A stretch of DNA of 38,041 bases from an uncultured Coriobacteriaceae bacterium (GCA_902795065.1 CADBJR010000022.1:1-38041), one strand, 5' to 3'. Shown: positions 8,304 through 16,265, numbered from the stretch's first letter. Notes: generated by a model not told the origin, from the sequence alone. Program-made: numbers and translations.

Positions 8304-8449
8304 AAATGTCCCTGATGATGCAGGATTTCGGTCCAACGACATCTTCGGTGAATACTGCATGCATATTGCAGCAAGAAAATGCAGATATTCTGAATGAGAT
8401 TTGACCTGCAACATCTTCTGAGCAGAAAGCTGCATCATCAGGGACATTT
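8304..8449. repeat. 146-bp element bounded by 20-bp perfect inverted repeats
   Basis: AAATGTCCCTGATGATGCAG (8304-8323) is exactly complementary to the right arm at 8430-8449, with 106 bases between. The interior is AT-richer than its surroundings and holds further partial symmetry: ACATCTTC appears twice, and CTGCAT occurs in several copies and both orientations. It has no open frame worth calling. It resembles a MITE or large REP-type element. No target-site duplication is evident. It occupies most of the 286-base gap between mfd and the oxidoreductase gene. Confidence 0.75.
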
Positions 8450-8490
8450 TGGTTTGCCCGAGGCTGGTCAAAGGCGTTTGGAACAGCGAA

Positions 8491-8520
8491 TTGTCGCCGC
8501 GCCCCCTTCGCCCGTATAAT
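8491..8520 (+). promoter_or_regulatory. Promoter of the oxidoreductase-mazG unit
   Basis: TTGTCG (8491-8496) and TATAAT (8515-8520) are spaced by 18 bases, a good sigma-70-type promoter. The start codon lies 36 bases beyond the -10, with AGGGGAG between. Confidence 0.75.
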
Positions 8521-8556
8521 GAAGGCAGTTACGAGATTTCGACGAGGGGAGATGGC

Positions 8557-9564
8557 ATGACCGACCAGACCATCACCGTGGGAACCGCACCGAAGCTCCG
8601 CTGGGGTGTGCTCGGCTGCGGCGTCATCGCCAACCAGATGGCGCAGGCGCTCCAGCTGCAGGGGCGCATCATCGACGGCGTCGCCAACCGCACGCACGAC
8701 AAGGCGGTCGCCTATGCCGAGAAGTACGGCATCCCCAAGGTCTACGACGAGATCGACGATCTGTTCGCCGACCCCGACATCGACGCCGTCTACATCACCA
8801 CGCCGCACAACACCCACATCACCTACCTGCGCAAAGCCCTCGCTGCGGGCAAGCACGTGATGTGCGAGAAGGCTATCACCCTGAACTCCGACGAGCTCGA
8901 CGAGGCCATCGCGCTGGCCCGCGAGAACAACGTCGTGCTCATGGACGCCTGCACCGAGCTCCACATGCCGCTCTACAAGGAGCTCGTGAAGCGCACCAAG
9001 GCAGGCGACTTCGGCACCGTGAACCTCGTCCAGGAGAACTTCGGCAGCTTCAAGGAGTATGAAGAGCGCAACCGCTTCTTCAACCCCAACCTGGCAGGCG
9101 GCGCCATGCTCGATATCGGCATCTACTCGCTGACCCTCATGCGCCTCTTCATGGAGAGCACGCCCAACGAGCACCTCTCGATGATGAATCCCGCGCCCAC
9201 CGGCGTCGATATGACGAGCGGCCTGCTTCTGCGCAACGCCGAGGGGCAGATGGGCGTCATCTCGCTCTCGCTCCACTCAAAGCAGCCCAAGCGCGCGGTC
9301 ATCTCCGCCGACAAGGCCTACATCGAGATCATCGAGTATCCGCGCGCCGACGAGGCGACCATCGTGTGGACCGAGTCCGGCGAGGTCGAGACCTTCCGCG
9401 CCGGCGAGCGCCCGCTTGCCCTCTGCTACGTGCTCGCCGACCTCGAGGCTGCCGTCGCGGGCGACGAGGAAGCCCTTGCGCAGATGGACGTCACCGTCGA
9501 CGTCATGCGCATGATGACCGACTTCCGCCGTGACTGGAACTTCTACTATCCGGAGGAGCTGTAG
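8557..9564 (+). CDS. Gfo/Idh/MocA family oxidoreductase
   Basis: The 335-residue protein has an N-terminal Rossmann domain with the dinucleotide loop GVLGCGVIA (17-25). PHNTH follows, then CEKA (about 103-106), where the family usually has EKP, so the conserved lysine is kept and the proline is replaced. The C-terminal alpha/beta domain contains GGAMLDIGIYSL, the usual substrate-side motif. Members oxidise or reduce sugars, inositols or dihydrodiols with NAD(P); the sequence most resembles the dihydrodiol dehydrogenase branch, but the substrate cannot be read from it. The ATG is chosen for its ribosome-binding site and promoter. The stop TAG shares its last base with the mazG GTG, implying translational coupling. 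Confidence 0.88.
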   Translation: MTDQTITVGTAPKLRWGVLGCGVIANQMAQALQLQGRIIDGVANRTHDKAVAYAEKYGIPKVYDEIDDLFADPDIDAVYITTPHNTHITYLRKALAAGKHVMCEKAITLNSDELDEAIALARENNVVLMDACTELHMPLYKELVKRTKAGDFGTVNLVQENFGSFKEYEERNRFFNPNLAGGAMLDIGIYSLTLMRLFMESTPNEHLSMMNPAPTGVDMTSGLLLRNAEGQMGVISLSLHSKQPKRAVISADKAYIEIIEYPRADEATIVWTESGEVETFRAGERPLALCYVLADLEAAVAGDEEALAQMDVTVDVMRMMTDFRRDWNFYYPEEL

Positions 9565-10454
9565 TGGATCTTCCCGAGCTCTGCAGCAGCATAGACGCCG
9601 AGACCGCCGGCCGCGACGGCGCGCCGGCGACCCATCCCGAATTCGACCGGCTCGTGCGCACCATGTGGCGCCTCCGCCAGCCCGACGGCTGCCCGTGGGA
9701 CAAGGCCCAGACGCATGGCAGCATCACAGAGAACATGGTCGAGGAGACCTATGAGGCCGTCGAGGCCATCCGCGAGGGCAGCGACGCGCATCTCGTCGAG
9801 GAGCTCGGCGACATGCTCGAGCAGATCCTGCTCCAGGCGCAGATCGGAGCCGACGAGGCGTCGTTCACGATCGACGACGTCTGCCGCGGCATCAACGAGA
9901 AGCTCGTGCGCCGCCATCCGCACATCTTCGGCGACCCCGCGGAGTTCGGCGCCGTGGACAGCGAGGGCAAGGTGCTCGACATCTGGGATGACGTCAAGAA
10001 GCAGGAGCGCGCAGACGGCTTCGAGCCCAAGGGCCTGCTCGACTCCGTGCCGTGGTCGTTCCCCGCGCTCATGCAGTGCCAGAAGATCTCCAAGCGCGCA
10101 GCCAAGGCGGGCTTCGAGTGGGATTCCGTCGACGACGTGTGGGACCAGTTCGCGAGCGAGCGCGCCGAGTTCCGTGCGGAGGAGCCGGGCAGCGAGGCGC
10201 GTGCGATGGAGTTCGGCGACATGCTCTTCGCCCTCGTCAACGTCGCGCGCCACGAGGGGATAGACGCCGAAGAGGCGCTCGCCGCATCCAACGCCAAGTT
10301 CCGCCGCAGATGGAGCGCGATGGAGCGGATGGCTGCCGCCGACGGCCGCGAGATCGAGTCGTACTCGACCGAGGACCTCAACATTCTGTGGAATCGTGCG
10401 AAGGAGCTGGAATCGTCCGCGCCTGCATCAGGGCAGGGGCCATCCGTGGTATAA
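9564..10454 (+). CDS. mazG: MazG nucleoside triphosphate pyrophosphohydrolase
   Basis: MazG hydrolyses (d)NTPs to monophosphates and pyrophosphate and is thought to clear non-canonical nucleotides. The 296-residue protein has the family signature LRQPDGCPWDKAQTH near residue 36. The magnesium-binding EETYEAVEAI and EELGDMLEQILLQ helices follow, then a second MazG-like half with EFGDMLFALVNVARH. This is the full two-domain form, slightly extended at both ends. The GTG start overlaps the upstream oxidoreductase stop by one base. The C-terminal codons contain TATAAC, which may serve as the -10 for the next gene. Confidence 0.93.
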   Translation: MDLPELCSSIDAETAGRDGAPATHPEFDRLVRTMWRLRQPDGCPWDKAQTHGSITENMVEETYEAVEAIREGSDAHLVEELGDMLEQILLQAQIGADEASFTIDDVCRGINEKLVRRHPHIFGDPAEFGAVDSEGKVLDIWDDVKKQERADGFEPKGLLDSVPWSFPALMQCQKISKRAAKAGFEWDSVDDVWDQFASERAEFRAEEPGSEARAMEFGDMLFALVNVARHEGIDAEEALAASNAKFRRRWSAMERMAAADGREIESYSTEDLNILWNRAKELESSAPASGQGPSVV

Positions 10455-10494
10455 CCTTGTGTAGCCGCAAACGACCATCAGACGAAGCAAGGGC

Positions 10495-11010
10495 ATGAGC
10501 ACGGAGACCACCGAGAAGAAGACCGCCGAGAAGAACGGCGTCGAGAAGGCGGATGCCGAGAAGAAGGCACCCGAGGCCGCCGCATCGAGCCGCAGCAAGG
10601 CCGCCCGCGCCACCAAGCGCGAGAAGGTCAAGCGCGCTCCCGACCCGGAGTTCCGCCGCAAGCTCGTGATCGCCCTCGTCATCGTCGCAGCCATCCTCAT
10701 CATGCTGTACCGCCCCACGCGCGACCTCTACATCGCGTGGCGCACCGGCTACGTGCTCCAGCAGCGCTACGACACGCTCGCCGATGAGAACCAGGAGCTC
10801 AGCGAGGAGGTCGACCGCCTCATGACCCGCGAGGGCATCGAGGACGCGGCGCGCAAGCGCGGCTACGTCATGCCCGGCGAGACGAGCGTGAAGGTCGAGG
10901 GCCTCGAGGGGGAGCCGGCCGAGGAACCCGAAGACGAGGAAGCCGAATCCGAGCTTCCCTGGTTCATCCACGTGGGCGATTTCGTCTTCTTCTACAAGGA
11001 AGACGCATGA
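10495..11010 (+). CDS. DivIC/FtsB-type septum formation initiator protein
   Basis: The 171-residue protein begins with about 55 residues rich in K, E and A, then one transmembrane helix (about 58-74, VIALVIVAAILIMLY). A coiled coil follows (VLQQRYDTLADENQELSEEVDRLM), then the conserved GIEDAARKRGYVMPGE typical of septum initiators, and an acidic tail. This layout fits FtsB/DivIC, bitopic division proteins that bridge FtsL and FtsQ. The acidic C-terminal extension ends in an aromatic stretch, WFIHVGDFVFFY. The stop overlaps the ppx ATG by four bases. A weak promoter (TATAAC, 10449-10454) may lie at the end of mazG. Confidence 0.85.
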   Translation: MSTETTEKKTAEKNGVEKADAEKKAPEAAASSRSKAARATKREKVKRAPDPEFRRKLVIALVIVAAILIMLYRPTRDLYIAWRTGYVLQQRYDTLADENQELSEEVDRLMTREGIEDAARKRGYVMPGETSVKVEGLEGEPAEEPEDEEAESELPWFIHVGDFVFFYKEDA

Positions 11011-11999
11011 GCCGCGTCGCAGCCATAGACATCGGCACCTTCACCATGCGCCTGGCCATCGCCGACGTGGCGGACGGCCGCGTGCGCTCCATGCGCAAGC
11101 AGTCCACGATCGTGAACCTCGGCCAGGACGTCGACGCCACGGGCATGCTCGCGCTCGACGCCATGAAGCGCGCGTTCCTCTGCGCCCGCGCGTACGCGCA
11201 GCTGGCCAAGGAGGCGGACTGCGATGCGCTCTGCTGCACGCTCACGAGCGCCGCCCGCGACGCGGGCAACTCCGACGAGCTCATGGCAGCGCTCTCCTCG
11301 CTCGGCATCATCCCCGAGGTCATCCCGGGCGAGGTCGAGGGAGCCCTCACGTTCCTCGGCGTCGCGCAGGACTTCCCCTCGACGCCCATCCTCGTGGCCG
11401 ACAACGGCGGCGGATCCACCGAGCTCGCGCTCGGCAAGCTCGAGGGGCGCGTGCTCGACCTGCGCTGGGTGAAGTCGGTCGATGTGGGCTGCCGGCGCGT
11501 GACCGACCGTTTCTTCCCGGAGGGCGATCCGGTCGGTGCCGAGACCCTGTCCGCAGCCCATGCGTTCGCGCGCGGGGAGTTCGACCGCGCGCTCGCGACC
11601 ATGCCGCGCGACCTCGTGCCCGAGCGCCTGGTGGTGTGCGGCGGGACCGCGACGAGCCTCGTCGCGATGGCCGCGCGCCTCGAGCCCTACAACCCCGCGT
11701 TCGTCCACCTGCACGAGCTGACCGCGGGCGAGATCCGCGCGCTCGAGCAGGAGCTCTCCGCCCTTCCCGTGGAGAAGCGCAAGGTGCTGCCGGGCCTACA
11801 GGAGAAGCGCGCGCCCGTCATCCTGGGCGGGATGGTCGCGGTGGCGGAGATCCTCGCGTCGACGGGTTTCGATGCCGCGCAGGCGAGCGAGAGCGACCTG
11901 CTCTTCGGCCTGTCGATCGCGTGCGATGCCGCCGTGAGCGGGGCGATGTCGCCGGTCGTCTGGAAGCCGGCCGTCTCGCGGCTCGTCGAAGAGGGCTAA
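11007..11999 (+). CDS. Ppx/GppA family phosphatase
   Basis: Members of this ASKHA-fold family are exopolyphosphatases or pppGpp phosphohydrolases. The 330-residue protein has the first phosphate loop AAIDIGTFTMRL (the usual form is GTNS.RL). The second loop is ADNGGGSTEL (the usual form is DIGGGSTE), and the late motif is VVCGGTATSL. It lacks the C-terminal HD-like domain of long Ppx enzymes, so it is the short form. It overlaps the septum gene by ATGA, so the two are translationally coupled. Which substrate it prefers cannot be decided from sequence. Confidence 0.88.
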   Translation: MSRVAAIDIGTFTMRLAIADVADGRVRSMRKQSTIVNLGQDVDATGMLALDAMKRAFLCARAYAQLAKEADCDALCCTLTSAARDAGNSDELMAALSSLGIIPEVIPGEVEGALTFLGVAQDFPSTPILVADNGGGSTELALGKLEGRVLDLRWVKSVDVGCRRVTDRFFPEGDPVGAETLSAAHAFARGEFDRALATMPRDLVPERLVVCGGTATSLVAMAARLEPYNPAFVHLHELTAGEIRALEQELSALPVEKRKVLPGLQEKRAPVILGGMVAVAEILASTGFDAAQASESDLLFGLSIACDAAVSGAMSPVVWKPAVSRLVEEG

Positions 12000-12016
12000 G
12001 ATTGAAGCATGCCCGC

Positions 12017-12101
12017 GGGGGCGTGGCGGAATTGGCATACGCATCGGTCTTAAAAACCGAGGCCGCAAGGATTGTGGGTTCGAGTCCCACCGCCCCCACC
12101 A
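12017..12101 (+). tRNA. tRNA-Leu (anticodon UAA)
   Basis: The acceptor GGGGGCG pairs with CGCCCCC. The anticodon loop CTTAAAA gives TAA, the variable arm is long as in class II tRNAs, and the T-arm is GTGGG-TTCGAGT-CCCAC. The discriminator A and CCA are encoded. No T-rich terminator separates it from rnr. Confidence 0.96.
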
Positions 12102-12126
12102 TCGCCTTCCTCCTGCCCTGCAAGGG

Positions 12127-12132
12127 TATGAT
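12127..12132 (+). promoter_or_regulatory. -10 element of rnr, implying a leaderless transcript
   Basis: TATGAT ends 6 bases before the rnr ATG, so the predicted transcription start coincides with the start codon. No Shine-Dalgarno sequence lies between tRNA-Leu and the ATG. The -35 is weak. Confidence 0.45.
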
Positions 12133-12138
12133 TGAGCC

Positions 12139-14127
12139 ATGGCACGCAGACGCGAAAAGATCCCGCATCGCAAGAAGGCCCGCCAGCTGCTGACGGGCAC
12201 CTTCCGCGTGGTCCGCTCGGGACAGGCCAGCGTCGAGACGCCCGAGGGCGTCTTCCGCGTGGGCCGCGGCGGCTCGAACGAGGCCATGCACGGCGACACC
12301 GTCGAGGTGTCGATCTCCAACTTCCGCGGCGAGCTGCTCGCGTACGTGCAGCACGTCTCCGTCCGCGCCACCGCGACCTTCCTCGGCCGCTACGAGCTCG
12401 CGAACCCGCTCGGCGTCGTCGTCCCGCTCGATGGACGCCTCAACCACGACTTCTTCGTCCTCCCCGAGGACCCCGCGCCTGCGCGCCTCGGCGTGCATGA
12501 GGGCGACATCGTCTCCGCCCGCATCGTCGAGTACCCCACGCGCAAGAGCGCGGCGGTCGCCACGATCGAGCGCCGCGTGGGCGCGGGCGACCAGCTCGAC
12601 CTTCCCATCGAGGCGCTCATCGCAAGCTACGGCCTGCCCACGGAGTTCATGCCCGCGACGCTCGCCGCGGCCGATGCGCTCTCGCTCGATGTCGAGGGGA
12701 CGCTCGCCGCGGAGCCCGATCGGGCGGACCTGCGCGGTCTGCTCGCCATCACGGTCGACCCCGCCGACGCGCGCGATTTCGACGATGCCGTGGGCGCCGC
12801 GCGCACCGCCGACGGCTTCGAGCTCTGGGTCCATATCGCCGACGTCTCGTCCTACGTGCACTGGGGCGACGCCATCGACAACGAGGCCAAGCAGCGCACC
12901 TGCTCGGTCTACTTGGTCGACCGCGTGCTCCCGATGCTGCCCGAGCGGCTTTGCAACGAGCTCTGCTCGCTCAAACCGCACGAGGACCGCCTCGCGATGA
13001 GCGTCCGCATGCGCCTCGACGCACGCGGCCGCATCGTCTCGGCAGAGGCCAACCCCTCTGCTATCCGCTCGTCTGCGCGGCTCTCCTATGACGAGGTCGA
13101 TGCGATGCTCGCAGGAGATGCCCCTGCTCCGACGCCCGAGATCGGCGAGCTGATCGCCGTGCTCGACGAGATCCGCGCGCTGCGCGATGCGCTCCGCCGC
13201 GAACGCGGGGCCATCGAGTTCGAGACCGTGGAGGCCAGGGTCATCCTCGCCGAGGACGGCACGCCGACCGGCGTCAGCGTACGTTCGAAGACCCGCGCGA
13301 CGAGCCTCATCGAGGAGGCCATGCTCGCGGCCAACGAGAGCGTCGCCGCCATGCTCGCCGACGCCGATGCGGAGTCCGCATACCGCGTGCATGAGTTCCC
13401 CTCGCCCGACGACCTCAAGACGACCATCCTCCCCCTGAAGGAGCTGGGCCTCATCGAAGGCGACGAGGCGGCTGCCCTCATCGCGGGCGACCCCTTCGCC
13501 ACCACGGCGGTGCTCGAGCGCGCCAAGGGCGTTTCGGGCGGTGAGCTCGCGTCGGCGCTGCTGCTCCGCGCGCAGAAGCGTGCCATCTACCTGCCCCGCA
13601 ACGAGGGCCACTACGCCCTCGCCGCGCCGGCGTACTGCCACTTCACCTCTCCCATCCGCCGCTATCCTGACCTCATCGTCCATCGCACGCTGAAGGCCCT
13701 GCTCGCCGGGCGCCTCTCCTCGCGCGAGCAGGCCGAGATCCGCGCGCAGCTCCCGCAGATTTGCCGCAGCTGCTCCGACCAGGAGCGCGAGGCCGATGCG
13801 GCGTCGCGGGACTCGCACGACATCAAGATGGCCGAGCTCTACGCCGGAAGGATAGGGGAGTGCTTTCCGGGCGTCGTGGGCGGCGTCGTGGAGTACGGCC
13901 TGTTCGTCGTGCTCGACGACACACACGCCGAGGGGCTCCTGCCCGTCCGCGCGCTCGGCGACGAGTGGTTCAGCTACGACGAGCAGCGCCTCACCCTCAC
14001 GAGCGAGTCGACGGGCGCCGTCTGGCGCCCCGGCAAGCGCGTGGCCGTGCGCATCGCGTCTGTCGACATCCCGCGCGGCCGCATCGACTTCACCTTGGCG
14101 GGATGCTCGAAGTCGGCGCATAATTGA
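12139..14127 (+). CDS. rnr: Ribonuclease R family 3'-5' exoribonuclease
   Basis: RNase R degrades structured RNA, and in many bacteria it acts with SmpB-tmRNA on non-stop messages. The 662-residue protein starts with a basic stretch and cold-shock-like domains. The RNB catalytic domain has ITVDPADARDFDDAV (about 205-219), whose aspartates bind the metal ions. The conserved HFTSPIRRYPDLIVHR lies near residue 510, and a C-terminal S1 domain spans about 573-655. It is slightly shorter than E. coli RNase R because the N- and C-terminal extensions are reduced. smpB lies two genes downstream, a functional grouping also seen elsewhere. The message appears to be leaderless. Confidence 0.95.
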   Translation: MARRREKIPHRKKARQLLTGTFRVVRSGQASVETPEGVFRVGRGGSNEAMHGDTVEVSISNFRGELLAYVQHVSVRATATFLGRYELANPLGVVVPLDGRLNHDFFVLPEDPAPARLGVHEGDIVSARIVEYPTRKSAAVATIERRVGAGDQLDLPIEALIASYGLPTEFMPATLAAADALSLDVEGTLAAEPDRADLRGLLAITVDPADARDFDDAVGAARTADGFELWVHIADVSSYVHWGDAIDNEAKQRTCSVYLVDRVLPMLPERLCNELCSLKPHEDRLAMSVRMRLDARGRIVSAEANPSAIRSSARLSYDEVDAMLAGDAPAPTPEIGELIAVLDEIRALRDALRRERGAIEFETVEARVILAEDGTPTGVSVRSKTRATSLIEEAMLAANESVAAMLADADAESAYRVHEFPSPDDLKTTILPLKELGLIEGDEAAALIAGDPFATTAVLERAKGVSGGELASALLLRAQKRAIYLPRNEGHYALAAPAYCHFTSPIRRYPDLIVHRTLKALLAGRLSSREQAEIRAQLPQICRSCSDQEREADAASRDSHDIKMAELYAGRIGECFPGVVGGVVEYGLFVVLDDTHAEGLLPVRALGDEWFSYDEQRLTLTSESTGAVWRPGKRVAVRIASVDIPRGRIDFTLAGCSKSAHN

Positions 14128-14156
14128 GTCCCGCACACCGCGTCACGAGGAGCGAC

Positions 14157-14993
14157 ATGGCTTGGACCAACATGACAGACGAGATCCTGCGCGCCGAGGG
14201 CTACCTCATGCAGGATCATGACGAGCAGGCGATCGAGCTGCTCTCGCGCCTCGCCGAGGATGCCGAGGAGTATGTCGACCGCAACTGCCCCACCACCGAG
14301 ACGCTCCAGTGGTTCTCGTTCCCCACGATGTTCGACCGCCTGGCGTACCGCCGCGTCGAGGACGACCCGCGCGAGCTGCGTGATGTCGAGGAACCCCTCG
14401 ACCGCCTGTACAGCGATCTCGCGCTCGCCTACGTCAAGGTCGGCGACTACAGCATGGCGATCGAGGCCCTGAAGCGCGCCATCCGCTGGAATCCCATGGA
14501 CTGCGGCGCCCGCCTCGACCTCGCAGACCTCTTCCGCGTCGAGGGAGACGTGCAGGAGTACCTCGCGCTCACCTACACCGTGTTCGAGCGCGCGAGCGAT
14601 GCGCGCCACCTGTCCCGCGCCTTCCTCACCTTCGCGAACTACTTCGAGGCCTGCCAGAAGCCCCGGACCGCGGCTGCCGCCCTGCGCGCCGCCCGCAACC
14701 TCGGCGTCGACGACAGCGCGCTCGCAGCCGCCCTCGATCAGGCTGCCGGCACCGAGCGCGATCCCGATGCCGTGACCGACGGGGAGGCGACCGACCTTCT
14801 CGCCGCCGAGGGCCTTCCCGACGGCGCGAATGCGGAGATCGCCATCTGCCTGCTCATGTGCGCGAGCGATGCCGCGGCCGCAGGCCAGCGCGACGTGGCG
14901 ACCCGCCTCACCCTGCGCGCCCGCGACCTCGTGGGCGAGCCCGCCGCCATCGCCCTGCTCGAGCTGATCCGCGGCACGGAGGCCGGTGAGTAG
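14157..14993 (+). CDS. TPR-like repeat protein
   Basis: The 278-residue protein is helical throughout. Its central part (about residues 85-150) reads as a tetratricopeptide pair, with YSDLALAYVKVGDYSMAIEA followed by a unit around NPMDCGARLDLADLF. Such repeats usually bind other proteins. No catalytic motif, signal peptide or membrane span is visible. The ATG at 14157 is chosen because AGGAG precedes it; an in-frame alternative at 14124 lacks one. It lies between rnr and smpB, and its end overlaps the smpB start by 8 bases if the first GTG is used, so a link to RNA turnover or ribosome rescue is conceivable but unproved. Confidence 0.7.
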   Translation: MAWTNMTDEILRAEGYLMQDHDEQAIELLSRLAEDAEEYVDRNCPTTETLQWFSFPTMFDRLAYRRVEDDPRELRDVEEPLDRLYSDLALAYVKVGDYSMAIEALKRAIRWNPMDCGARLDLADLFRVEGDVQEYLALTYTVFERASDARHLSRAFLTFANYFEACQKPRTAAAALRAARNLGVDDSALAAALDQAAGTERDPDAVTDGEATDLLAAEGLPDGANAEIAICLLMCASDAAAAGQRDVATRLTLRARDLVGEPAAIALLELIRGTEAGE

Positions 14994-15480
14994 CGTGGCC
15001 AAGCAGACCGGCAAGGACAAGCCCAACATCCATGTCATCGCCAAGAACCGCGCGGCGAGCCACGAGTACTTCATCGACGAGACGTTCGAGGCCGGCCTCG
15101 TGCTCACGGGCACCGAGGTCAAGAGCCTCCGCGAGCGCTCCTGCCAGATCACCGACGCCTTCTGCCTCATCCGCGGGCGCGAGGCGTGGCTCCACGGCGT
15201 CCACATCCACCCGTACAGCCACGGTACCGTGTGGAACGTCGACCCCGACCGCAAGCGCAAGCTGCTGCTCCACAAGAACCAGATCGACTACCTCGACCGC
15301 AAGCTGCGCCTGAAGGGAGTCGCCCTGGTTCCGCTCATGCTCTATTTCGACGAGCACAACCGCGTCAAGCTCCAGATCGGCCTCTGCCGCGGCAAGAAGC
15401 TCTACGATAAGCGCGACGATATGGCCAAGCGCGACACCGACCGCGAGATCCAGCGTGCGCTCAAGGAGAGGAGCAGGTAA
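14986..15480 (+). CDS. smpB: SsrA-binding protein SmpB
   Basis: SmpB binds tmRNA and brings it to stalled ribosomes in trans-translation. The protein shows the family sequence: a beta-barrel with VIAKNRAASHEYFI, GTEVKSLRERSCQITDAF, the LHGVHIHPY turn and RKRKLLLHKNQI. The basic C-terminal tail (KRDTDREIQRALKERSR) enters the decoding centre. Two GTG starts are possible. The one at 14986 has GGAGG only 3 bases away and overlaps the upstream gene; the one at 14995 gives the more typical MAK beginning and a 161-residue protein. The TAA overlaps the next gene's ATG. The tmRNA gene itself is not in this window. Confidence 0.95.
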   Translation: MSSVAKQTGKDKPNIHVIAKNRAASHEYFIDETFEAGLVLTGTEVKSLRERSCQITDAFCLIRGREAWLHGVHIHPYSHGTVWNVDPDRKRKLLLHKNQIDYLDRKLRLKGVALVPLMLYFDEHNRVKLQIGLCRGKKLYDKRDDMAKRDTDREIQRALKERSR

Positions 15481-15989
15481 TGGACACCAGGGCACTGCAC
15501 AAGTTCACGAGCGGGCTCTACGTCGTCTCCACCCAGGCGGGGGAGACGGTGAGCGCCTGCCTCATCAACACCGGCCTGCAGCTCACGAGCGCGCCGCTCC
15601 AGGTGCAGGCTGTCGTCAACAAGCAGAACTACACCGAGGGCATCATCGAGCAGAGCGGCCACTTCGCGCTCACGCTCGTCTCCGAGAAGGCCGACATGCC
15701 CTACATCGGCCGCTTCGGGTTCCGCACCTCGCGCGACTTCGACAAGTTCGACGGCGTGACCGTCGAGCGCACCATCCTCGGCGACCCCTACACGCCCGAC
15801 AACGCCGTCGCTGTGCTCGCCTGCGAGGTCGTGGGCACGCTCGACGTGGGCACCCACATGATCTTCGTGGGCGAGGTCAAGGATGCGGCCGTGCTTTCGG
15901 ACGACCCGCACATGACCTACGGCTACTACCATACGGTGCTCAAGGGCAAGACCCCGCCCAAGGCGTCCGCCTACGTTCCCGAGGGCTAG
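15480..15989 (+). CDS. Flavin reductase-like FMN-binding protein
   Basis: The 169-residue protein has the split-barrel fold of the flavin reductase family. Examples are the opening LHKFTSGLYVVSTQ, the CLINTGLQLTSAPLQVQAVVNKQNYT block that binds FMN, HFALTLVSE, and the late MIFVGEVKDA strand. In several anaerobes such a domain is fused to a rubredoxin (high-molecular-weight rubredoxin, Hrb) and passes electrons to flavodiiron proteins. Here a separate rubredoxin gene follows 132 bases later. The start overlaps the smpB stop by one base. Its natural substrate is unknown; the pairing suggests it transfers electrons to the rubredoxin. Confidence 0.85.
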   Translation: MDTRALHKFTSGLYVVSTQAGETVSACLINTGLQLTSAPLQVQAVVNKQNYTEGIIEQSGHFALTLVSEKADMPYIGRFGFRTSRDFDKFDGVTVERTILGDPYTPDNAVAVLACEVVGTLDVGTHMIFVGEVKDAAVLSDDPHMTYGYYHTVLKGKTPPKASAYVPEG

Positions 15990-16082
15990 TCCGCGCCTTA
16001 CCGTCTGCCGCTAATTTCCTACCTTGCAACAAGCGTCGGATTACGCGCGGTCGACGTTTGGGTATGAATGAAGTAGAGCAAT

Positions 16083-16101
16083 AGATCCCATCTCGGGATC
16101 T
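16083..16101. repeat. Small inverted repeat before the rubredoxin gene
   Basis: AGATCCC (16083-16089) and GGGATCT (16095-16101) form a 7-bp stem with a 5-base loop, ending just before the AAGGAGG ribosome-binding site. It could be an operator or a translational control hairpin. There is no direct proof of either. Confidence 0.4.
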
Positions 16102-16121
16102 CGAATAAGGAGGTGGTTCCG

Positions 16122-16265
16122 ATGGGCAGTGAAGAGAAGACGTACACGTTCCGTTGCACCGTCTGCGGTTGGGAATACGAGAGCGATTCCCCCGAGCTCC
16201 CCGAGGATTTCGTCTGCGAAGTATGCGGCGTCGGCCCTGATATGTTCGAGCTGGTTGAGGAGTAG
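16122..16265 (+). CDS. Short rubredoxin
   Basis: The gene encodes 47 residues with two CxxCG knuckles, C12-T-V-C15-G and C32-E-V-C35-G. They would bind one iron, as in rubredoxins. The sequence after each knuckle (GWEY, then GVGPDMFE) fits the family. The segment between knuckles is only 16 residues, against about 29 in classical rubredoxins, so the central loop is trimmed. A strong AAGGAGG lies 7 to 9 bases before the ATG. It follows the flavin reductase-like gene; together they resemble the two halves of Hrb. The role is one-electron transfer, probably to an oxygen- or peroxide-reducing enzyme elsewhere in the genome. Confidence 0.88.
   Translation: MGSEEKTYTFRCTVCGWEYESDSPELPEDFVCEVCGVGPDMFELVEE

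Noticed and set aside
4617-8471. A very long open frame on the minus strand opposite mfd
   Set aside because: It is the antisense shadow of mfd. The predicted protein is an H/E/A/R/L-rich composition typical of the complement of GC-rich codons, with no domain motif.
12102-12138. Terminator between tRNA-Leu and rnr
   Set aside because: No GC stem followed by T-run is present in the 37-base gap.
11818-14136. A 772-codon minus-strand open frame across tRNA-Leu and rnr
   Set aside because: It runs through a tRNA gene and antisense to RNase R, with no recognisable domain.
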